Below, in pieces: positions 1 to 8,810 of a DNA stretch of 11,582 bases. The stretch spans positions 1 through 11,582 of the forward strand of contig JADHZB010000276.1 of the NCBI GenBank assembly GCA_015657535.1, read 5' to 3'. Within the stretch, counting starts at the first letter, position 1. Each line of letters starts with the position of its first letter. Made by a program: the position numbers and the translations under genes. This DNA is from Nephromyces sp. MM_2019. Lineage: Eukaryota; Apicomplexa; Aconoidasida; Nephromycida. A model generated the notes under the pieces. That model made no database searches. It worked only from the letters and a program-made list of their open reading frames with translations, and was not told the origin of the DNA.

Positions 1-166
1 ATGTTAAATGTGTGGGGGTAGTTGTAGTGATATATATTTTCCACATATAAATATTGAGTGTGCGTAGTATATGTGATTGTAAAAATATATACCATGTATA
101 TGTGTGTATAGTTTATGTAATGTCTGTAAGTGAATATATATATATATATATAAATGTATATATATG

Positions 167-1818
167 TTATATTACTTTGGCCGATTCGACAAGAGAAAAT
201 ACATCACTCTTCAATTCAGAGAAGCTGTGTATAGAAATGTGTGTGAGTGATTAATTTGCCTCCAAAAAATTCAATATAATATATGTGTAAAAAATGATCA
301 ATCTTTAACTATAATATCAAGGGTAAGGAGAAGCTTATATACTTTTAGTATAAGATCCTCATAAATGGGTGATAATATGTATATATGTGTATACGTAGAG
401 TTTCAGAATTTCAATAAATAAATATACATACACACTCTAAAATTTTCAATAAGTAAATGCACACGCACACACAATCCCCAAAAAATATACACATACATAC
501 ACACAGTTAAACTTTCAATATATGAACAACAGAGTAAATCCAATTCATGACTTAAATATACACATGCATACACACAGTTAAACTTTCAATATATGAACAA
601 TAAAATAAATCCAATTCATGACTTTAATATACACAAATAACGTGTAAAATCCCCCCCAAAACTGCTCCGAAAAGGATGTGTTTCATGTATCTATAAATCA
701 GAAGCAAAATTAAATGGTGTGTGTGTAATATACATACCCAATGGATCCTTTATTATTTTCATATTGTTGGAGTAAGCGTTTCAAGTGTTGGTTTTCATCC
801 TTCAAGATATCCAATTGATTTAAACTATAAGAGGAAAAGTTTTGTTTTCAATTTATTAAAATTTAAAAAAATGTGCACTTACGCCGCCTCCTGAAAGTCT
901 GAGCCATTTGCCATAGCTGAGAAAATTGGGTTAAATAGTGTGATGTGTGTGTGTATGTTGTGCATGTGTGTATGTAGTGCATGCTCGTGTATAAATCTTG
1001 AGTGTGTGTGTGAGTGAGTTTTGTGTGCGCGTGAGTGTGTGTGTTTAGAGCGTGTGTGTGCTTTGTGCACGTATTTGTGTTGCGTATGTGTGTGCGTGGT
1101 TGTTAAAAGTAAAAGTGTGAGTGTTTGGTTGGGTATACATGCAAGTGTCTGCTTATATGTGGCTTTATTATTTTTAGTATGTCTTAGTGTTATATCTGTA
1201 TGTAAAATTCTAATTAGGGTACGTTGAAATATTGGTTTATAAAAGCGCACTCGTTGGTTTAATGGTTTAAGTGCAAATATTCACATATTTATATCTATTA
1301 TACGCACACAAATTATATGTATAAATTTTAGGTGCATGTGTGAATGTTGAAAATATCAAAATCATATGATTTTAATTTATATTTTTAAAGTAGTTAACAA
1401 TTTCAATGTTTTTTATACATGTCTCAATTTGTATATATATGTCCCCAAAATTTGCATATAAACCCAAGTTGAATATCACATACACACACATAAATATATA
1501 ATAATATTTATATAATTGCACCCCAGATCTGCAAGCACATATCTCAATTTTGTATATATACACATTTCAATTTTTAATATATACAGACCTCAATATTACA
1601 CATACATACACTTAAATAATTCATATATATACACATATAAACATCGTAATTTTCCTATGAACACACACATCGTCATGTTTAAGTTAATGTTATCACATAC
1701 ACGTACCATCTTGTTCCTGCGTCAGGTTTTCTGAATTTGACTCAGTTGATGACTTTTTCTTGGAATTTCCTTTTAACTTACTTGGAGTTACAATTTTCCC
1801 TTTAGTTTTGATAAACAT
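167..1818 (-). CDS. Small basic coiled-coil protein of unknown function, four exons
   Basis: Exons on the minus strand are 1818-1707, 916-883, 824-738 and 224-176 (or to 167). Junction phases are 1, 2 and 2, and all keep frame. Donors read GTACGT, GTAAGT, GTATGT; acceptors read TTTTCTCAG, CTTATAG, ATACACAG. The ATG at 1818 is preceded by an in-frame TAA four codons upstream. Residues 1-37 are Lys/Ser-rich (KGNSKKKSSTESNSE). After a short MANGSDFQEA linker, residues 49-76 form a coiled coil starting LNQLDILKDENQHL, with Leu/Asn/Leu at heptad a positions and Leu/Leu/Tyr at d. Exon 4 adds FSELKSDVFSLVESAK. It then either reads through to a TAA at 169-167 (ending ...AKVI, about 97 residues) or is spliced at a GTAATA donor (175) towards a weak acceptor at 124. 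I do not recognise the family. The basic tail plus zipper would suit a dimerising nucleic-acid or scaffold protein, but no function is shown. Confidence 0.65.
415..645. repeat. 71-bp tandem repeat inside intron 3 of the coiled-coil gene
   Basis: Two well-matched 71-bp copies lie at about 486-556 and 557-627. Both carry the string ACACAGTTAAACTTTCAATA and then TCCAATTCATGACTT. A third copy starts at 628 and breaks off after about 16 bases, and a diverged copy precedes them from about 421. The unit contains an AC-rich segment. It lies wholly within the 225-737 intron, which otherwise holds no coding signal. Confidence 0.8.
917..1706 (-). other. Long first intron of the coiled-coil gene, rich in GT/AC tracts
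   Basis: This 790-bp interval separates exon 1 (ending 1707) from exon 2 (starting 916) on the minus strand. At 935-1115 the plus strand is almost pure T/G with dense GTGTGT runs, so the transcribed RNA is AC-rich next to its 3' splice site. At 1480-1706 the plus strand is AC/AT-rich, so the RNA is GT-rich next to its 5' splice site. Long open frames on both strands across 879-1250 are products of the dinucleotide repeat (His/Thr or Cys/Val runs) and not genes. I see no additional exon. Confidence 0.65.
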
Positions 1819-2640
1819 TGACACAGTTTATTTATATATTTACTTCCTAATTATTTTGGTAAAATTTTCTAATTAGGTGACTTGTTTCTATCTGCAGAAA
1901 AGTGGGAGTTATAGTGTTTAGGGGTGTGTGTGTATCAAATAATATTAGTAATGTTGTTGAGATTTATGTGCAGCGCCGATACCAAAGAAATAGAAGTCTT
2001 AATGGTCGTTGAAATTTTGGGTGCTCAAAGGAAGGTCACTATACAATTTGGGCTAAATAAGGTAATAAGAGCAGTCTCATAATTGTGCACATCTAGGAGT
2101 ATATGGCTAAATTGTAGTTATAATATAGGAATCATTCTATAGTCTATTTCAGTATTAAGTAAGAAGTATGGATTTCAGGGGGGGTGATGTTTATGTTAGC
2201 CAAATGGCAACAAATATTAAAAATATTCAGCTTCAAGTTTTTTTTGGAAAATTTGTTTACATCTGTGGCAATTGGGTTGAGTAAACTTGTGGGATAATAT
2301 AATTTCCCATATTTCCATGGTTTTTAAGGGAATCAATTTGTTAAATTGAGTTAAGGTATTGGGATGTTGAGAGTGATGGGAGTAGACGTTTTATTACAAG
2401 TAGGGTGTATTTATAAATTTTGAATCCTCGCATGGCATGTAGAAGGTGGGTTTACACCAACCTATTAATTTAGCTTGTGTGTGTGAGTTGTATCAACATA
2501 TTCGAGCAGGGGTGCCTATGTGTGTGTAAATATGTATGGTGTGACTTATGTGATGCTGAGTAGGTGTGCATACATCTTGATGTTATAGTGGTAACTGCTT
2601 GAGTGGGGGTGGAAATGAAGCTTAGTATACAAGTAACATT
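1819..2640. other. Divergent intergenic region, left part, G/T-rich on plus strand
   Basis: This is the 5' flank of the minus-strand coiled-coil gene. The plus strand is rich in G and T and poor in C, so the sense strand of the adjacent gene is C/A-rich here. It holds a G7 run at 2178-2184 and scattered GTGTGT stretches near 1924 and 2477. Two short plus-strand open frames, 1951-2082 (43 codons) and 2187-2297 (36 codons), have protein-like composition but no confirming splice partners, so I do not call them genes. Confidence 0.5.
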
Positions 2641-4750
2641 TATATCTTATAGTTATAAGCGAAGCTTTATGCTATCCTTATATATAGAGGCATATTAGTG
2701 TGAAGAAAGTTGTTAAGACTGGCTAGTTTCGATTTGTTAACATTAAAAATTAGCTAAAACACACACTGTTGCCTAATTTTATATCAAAATGTTTTGATCA
2801 TAAAATCGTCTTAGTGATTATTTGATAAGCTTAAAATTTACTAGTTTTGTATTCTCAAATTTTTATGGGTAAAATATTGTTTAGAAAATCTTTGAAGACG
2901 TATGAAAAACAATTTTTGAGATTCTTTAGGCTTGAGCAAATTTCTATGTGATGAAACTTTGCAAAATGTGTAAAACATATACAAAAAATCTACGCAATGT
3001 ATTCTTAAGCAAATGTGTCTGTTAAGTGCTTCAAATAATTTATATTGACGAAATCTATAATAAATTTGAAGTGAGCTATGATAAATTTCCAAAATTTTAA
3101 AATTTCAAGGCCAAATGGGAATTGTGAAACTAGTCGTAAAATAAACCCTCACTTTAAATCAGGTGAAACTAAATTTTTTTTGTTTTTGAATTTTTACATG
3201 ATTAACATCTTCAAGACTAGTTAGTACTTTCAAGTTTATGAGAATTTTTCTTTACCATTTTCTATGAATTTTTGATCAAGGCTTAAACATAGCACCACAC
3301 CTTTACTTTTGGTTATAAAGTTAGTCCCAATTAACAACTCTAATTGACATTACTGTGTATTAAAATCTTGAAAGCGAGATTAATTAATTTACTTATTATT
3401 TTTTTTATTAGCAATTTGACTAAGATATCTCAAATCTCTGATAACTAAGATATTTTATTTATAATTGATTGATAAAACCTAACTCAAGTTCTTAAAATTG
3501 AGCTACACCTCAAACTATAAGTTATTAGACACTATAGAAACCTTGAAGCTGTGATATAAAGTAATAAGCCAAAATGTGTAATGAATTCAAATTAAAAAAA
3601 GTTGCTAACTGTAAGCAATCATATTGGACTATTACAGAATCAAGGTAAAATTTTATATTAAAAAATTCGATATGAAAATAAATATTTGCATAAACAATTT
3701 AGAATAGTTAGGGTTTGAAACAACTAGTTTTGGGAATAACGTATATCAAAAATGTTAAATCCACTTTCTAGAGAGAATGATCTTAGATGCTTTTTGTGAA
3801 GAATAATAGTTTTTATTTGTAGCTATACTTAACTCTTTTCAATAAGAAAATTGATTTAGGTTTCTAAAATTTATAATATAAATAGCTCACTAATTTACAA
3901 ATTGTGAAAAGGCACAACTTCAACTGCGCTTTAGGCTATATATCTACTATTTAGTGTTTTCCAAAGAGTTTTGCCGTTTTATAATTCTATCCTATTTTGT
4001 AAAGAGAGATAGTCTATCAAAAAGATAAATGCTCTCTTTATAAACACCATAATATCTAGATAAAAGTTCTCAAAATTTGTAACAGAAAATTTAGGTCTTT
4101 GTCGGAGTTAGCGAAATTCCGATTCAAAGCCTGTGCTAATTAATCGGATAAATATTTCACAACATCTTCAAATCAACCTTAGTGCCTTTATTAAGGTATT
4201 CTCGTAAGGAAATCTTATTATTACTGACTCAAATGAGGCTAAAAGAGAATTATATCTAAAATGTATGATCAGGAATTTATCATCCGAAGGGATTTCGGGA
4301 TCATTTTCGGATAGCATGGATTAGCAGTTTATATGGGCCAAAAGGATTAAAGAACTGAGGTTGACCTTAAAAATGTAAGAAAGTTCAGACGACACTAAGA
4401 TCATATCGTTTCTTTATTCTTAGCAAATTATTGACATTTACTCAAAGACTAGTGATTTGAAACTTTATATATTTCCATCAAGTTAATTGGGACTGTACTT
4501 TAACATTAGATTGAGTTTTATTTGTTTTTAATTCAGTATAAGAAATTGTGGGTGTGGTAGCTACTTTGCCTAAACTTTATGATACATAATTTAAGTGATT
4601 TTGAATTCAGTGAAGTTATAAAGAAAAAGTTTAATTTATCTTACTCTTAATTTAAAAATATAATCAGGCTGAGAGTTGGTAACATTTAAATTTCTAGGGT
4701 CAAAACATTAATGAAAAGTTTAAAACAGGCTTGATAGTCTTAAAATCAAG
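2641..4750. other. Central intergenic segment, no gene seen, no microsatellites
   Basis: This 2.1-kb stretch lacks the GT, AC and TA dinucleotide tracts that saturate the rest of the window, and its G and C are roughly balanced between strands. All frames are broken by frequent stops. The longest open frame is an 83-codon one on the minus strand (3092-2841), with the Ile/Phe/Tyr/Leu-rich composition expected by chance in AT-rich DNA. A locally G+C-richer patch at about 4090-4390 contains two short hairpins and a 38-codon stop-free plus-strand stretch. No tRNA B-box, rRNA or spliceosomal RNA motif was found by eye. Confidence 0.5.
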
Positions 4751-6175
4751 CCTTATAAAACCAAAGTGTAAGCATTAATACATTTTGTAATTGTTGTTTT
4801 CAAATATTTGAGTAATCTAATTTTACAAGCATCGCAAATATCCTCACAGCTGCTATGAAAACATAACTGCATATTCACGTTACATAGTACATTGCACACA
4901 AGCACACAAGCACACTTATACACCACACAGACATCTAACCATGCCATAACCCCATTTATTATTTATATATTCGCCACACAAAATACAAAGGTGTTACCTA
5001 ACACGTATTACAAACACAACACAATCATCATTACGCAAATATCATCATAACACACGCATGTCATAACGAACGATCACCGCTTGCATATTCTAACAAGGTT
5101 ATAACAAAACACACATTGCAGCAACAAAAATATCACCACATTAAAAACAAAACATAATAGAATATTCACCAAGTAGAGCTTTTCACAGCTAGCACATACA
5201 CTAAGGATGCACACATACATTGTACTTATGTTTAAGCAACCAATGAAAATGATCACTAGAGGAGAAAAAATAAGCTTAGTCTGATTAGTGATGAATAACA
5301 ACAACAAATAGCAAAATCACATCACCTTACAGACATTCATCAACCTCACAAACACATGCTTTACATAAATATTATGATCATAAAACATACATCAACTAGG
5401 TTTTCGCTCTATCTAACAACAAACACAACTTAGCACACAAAATACTCATACTCACACACACATATACACAAACAAAATATGATCTGTAACTTTATTATCA
5501 TTCCAATGAATCTTAGATTGTTCGTACACAAATTATCTTTTAAAATTCTATTTGGAGAAAACCAATTTTCCCTCGCTCCCAATCTACCTAAACGCTCTTT
5601 ATCCTTCCTACGAATGTTAGGTTACACCAGATAAATTCATACCTCATTATCATTTTTACCAGCTCATCCAAGTAAGTATATATCTCTCATGAACGCTCCT
5701 TTTAATTCTCAATACCGTAGACCTAAACTGTTGACTTGATTTTAACTTGTTATATTAATCGTATAGTCATATTAGGGATGACATTGTGTAAATCTCATAG
5801 CACACAATTTATTTAGATACTTAATGCCACCTGTATACTACTCACAGTAAAGATGTTATTTATTTAAACACCACAGTAATGGAGTTGCTTAGATACATAA
5901 TCAATATGCTCTTTGTATAACCTCATAGTAAGGATATATAACCCTTATGATGCCAACGTTATCGATACATATTTCATAGCTAGAATTTTCGATGTTGGGT
6001 ACGCCTTATACAATATACATTATCAATATACTGCTTAAATACAACTCACAACCCAAATATTGTTCACATAACCATGAAATATCTTGAGTAGACAACTTAA
6101 TAAGAAAACTAATGATTCATCTCGACGACTATAAACACACTCATAATGATAACTCACAGAGCACAAACTCTGAAA
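4751..6175. other. Divergent intergenic region, right part, A/C-rich on plus strand
   Basis: This is the 5' flank of the plus-strand gene that begins near 6220. The plus strand is rich in A and C and poor in G, especially 4860-5480, where CACA and ACAC clusters are frequent but interrupted. From about 5794 to 6060 a very degenerate repeat recurs, with CTCACAGTAA at 5841, CCACAGTAAT at 5871 and CTCATAGTAA at 5922. Open frames on the minus strand at 4947-4753 and 5307-5074 are hydrophobic artefacts of the base skew. An untranslated exon could lie here (a CCAAGTAAGTATAT donor-like site near 5670), but nothing confirms it. Confidence 0.45.
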
Positions 6176-6219
6176 TTTTTTTTTTGAAGAGGGTGGAGGG
6201 GGGCAAGCAATTCTAGGGA
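6176..6219 (+). promoter_or_regulatory. T10 tract and G-rich element just upstream of the proposed start codon
   Basis: Ten T residues (6176-6185) are followed by GAAGAGGGTGGAGGGGGGCA (from 6186) and then by the proposed ATG at 6220. G-rich runs are rare in this AT-rich window. The G6CA core fits the loose G-box form, purine-N-GGGG-C/A, described upstream of some Plasmodium heat-shock genes. Its use as a promoter or 5'-leader element here is an inference. Confidence 0.25.
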
Positions 6220-8771
6220 ATGAAGGAAGTTATAGTTTGTATATCAAGGGTTAATATTATGTACCATATCGATTGAATCACTGTTTTTATGAGTACATTT
6301 ATTCATCATTACACACGGATTGTAGTGATACTTCTTAAGGCACTTATATTTTACTTGTTATATATACTTTGAGAAATTGGATGAATGACTATTTCCGAGT
6401 CAATGTTTTATGTACTATACATACCTCTATTATTTCTTAATCATTCAACTTAATGATACTTTTTGTTTATACATCAGTGATTTCCGACAGTGACGATGAT
6501 ATTCCTCTGAACCTTTTGCATCAGAATCAGAAAACAAAACTGGCTCAGTCTCATCCGGGCTCATTAACAAACACTCCAGCTAGCCTATCTTTGACCAACA
6601 CTGAGAATGATGTAATTAAAAATAAAAATGCTACTCAATCTTCTTCCACACAACCTATACAGCAACCTACACTTCCAATAACCAGGGTAGATCATACAGA
6701 GTCAAAGCATCCAGTCAACCATACCGAAAATAATGCAACACATCACAAGGCGGTACCTCTACCTATTATCCCCAAAGAGAAAAATATTAACGGTGTGGGG
6801 AGCAAGCTACAATCAATTGTGAAAAAGAGGCGTACAATCTCAAGTTCAAGTAATTATATAACTCATTTTATTATCCATCATTTGGTTTGATTTTCTATAT
6901 TCATAAAACCTATCTTTATTTCCATTTTAATTTTATGTTCCATAGAATATGCATACCCCAAACTCAATCACACACTCACCTCTCACATACATGTTAACCT
7001 ACACACACACCTTAAATACTCACCACACTTTACACACCACACACCTCACACACCCTACAACACACACTTACCATATCACACCACACTTTACATACCTCAC
7101 ACACCACATCACATTTTACATACCTTACCCCCCCCGTCCCACACAACCCACTCCACAAAAAAATTCACTTGTATGTAAACTTAATCTCAGCAATTTAGGT
7201 GTATATACACCTCATTAAATAATTTTTTTTGTGTGTGTAGGTTCATCATCATCAGAAAGTAGTAGTACTAGCTCTTCGAATAGTTCATCAAGTAGCTCAT
7301 CTAGCTCTAAATCCTCATCTTCTTCATCCACTCCATCAAGTAGTCCATCTAACTCTAAATCCTCATCTTCTTCACCCATTCCACCATCACCACAAAGCAG
7401 TCTTGACTCAAATTCACCCCTTATAAAACATTTTGATCGACAAAAGAAAACTGTAATAAAAAAAGAACCAACTCAGGATATAAGAAAACAAACAAATGGT
7501 GTAAAAGCTCCACCTAAATCTTCACTAAAAACACATCCTAACCACACTAATACCCCCTCTAAGAAACCTGTTTCAATTAAGACAGATGATGAAGCCAATT
7601 TTAAATTGAGTAGTTTTAACCCAACTACTCGATCACGTAAACAAAAATTAGTTGCACAATTACTATGCAGGTACACACACACGATATGTATAAACTTGGA
7701 TTTATATTATGTTTTATGAGTATATATTTATTTATACACACGATATTTAATAATTTGTATTTATATTATATTTATTTTAGATATTATGAATTTATTTATT
7801 TATACACACACAGTTATTTCCTTTATACATAATAACCCAGATCTATATTATGCTTTTTTTAGATATTATAAGTTTATTTATACACACATCGTTATGCTCA
7901 CAGAGTATTTATAATTGGATATATTTTACATATATACATCTTCTCTTTTAAAATCAAAGATAAATATTATCGATTGCTATCTTATATCTATATATTCTTA
8001 CACACTATCAATGAAGCCCCTTTATAACAGTATTCTAAACTACGATACCTACACACACATTTTTATAAATATTGTGTAATGTTTTAGGTGGTGGTACGCA
8101 CTACCAGATTGGCCTCAACCCTCATATGATTACTCACAAGATTTATTAGAAAAAAATTTGAAATGTGTAAGTATTGAAGAATGGGAAGAGTGTGATGATA
8201 TTGATGAAAATGGCCTTATCAAAGTATATGAAATATCGGCATTTCCAGGTAATTAGATATAAATGTGTATAACATCTAAAATACTTATACACATCTATAT
8301 AGTAATTATAAATATATACAGACTCTCACAAATTTACTTATTTACACAATCACACTTATTTATCTACACACCTAATTATCTACACATATATTTATCTATA
8401 CACCCATAATACATTTATATAAAAATACACACATACACACATATATATATATAATCCTGAGAAACAAGTGTGTGTGTGTGCGTATCTAGGTATCTTCAGA
8501 GATCCTAAAGGAAATACAATCGATTTGAGGGATAAGAAGAGTTGTCCATCATACACCAATTTCATGAAATTGCCCGAAATTGAAATTTTGAAATTAATTC
8601 AAAGGGCCATTACAAAACAACTTGAAATTTTAAAAACATCTCCATTCAATGAACATAATTATACTCGCTCACTATATAAGGTGTGTGTGTGTGTGTAAAT
8701 ATATATGTATTTGGGTACTTTATGGTACCTTATTCATATTGCTTACTTAATGTGTATGTGTAATAGAAATT

Positions 8772-8810
<39 letters not shown>

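Noticed and set aside
54..254. 66-codon plus-strand frame
   Set aside because: Tyr/Ile/Val composition from TATA/GTGT repeats, and it overlaps a phase-consistent exon on the minus strand.
486..627. Evenly sized repeats considered as a CRISPR array
   Set aside because: The whole 71-bp unit is repeated with no unique spacers, and the setting is a eukaryotic intron.
879..1250. 123-codon minus-strand frame and a 68-codon plus-strand frame over the same DNA (1021-1227)
   Set aside because: Both are translations of the GT/AC repeat (His/Thr or Cys/Val runs) inside an intron; only the last few codons of the minus frame (883-916) are a real exon.
1242..1300. GCGCACTCGTTGGTTTAATGG looks like the start and D-arm of a tRNA
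   Set aside because: No T-loop B-box (GGTTCGANTCC-like) or closing acceptor stem follows.
1966..2030. GTGCAGCGCCGATACC...GTTGAAATTTT resembles the U4 small nuclear RNA start
   Set aside because: The conserved k-turn elements (AATGAGG and CCGAG) of the U4 5' stem-loop are missing.
2187..2297. 36-codon plus-strand frame with membrane-like composition
   Set aside because: Cannot be joined in phase to the nearby 1951-2061 frame and is short enough to arise by chance.
2841..3092. 83-codon minus-strand frame
   Set aside because: Composition is what chance gives in AT-rich DNA; no splice partners, no recognisable motif.
5074..5307. 77-codon minus-strand hydrophobic frame resembling a membrane protein
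   Set aside because: The hydrophobicity comes from the A/C-rich plus strand (Val, Leu, Phe, Cys codons on the other strand); no supporting signals.
5655..5680. TTTTTACCAG then CTCATCCAA then GTAAGTATAT, resembling a nine-base microexon
   Set aside because: Too short to support without transcripts; could be chance in a C/T-rich stretch.
6949..7218. 89-codon Thr/His/Pro-rich plus-strand frame
   Set aside because: Lies entirely in an intron with matching phase on both sides; an artefact of CACA-rich sequence.
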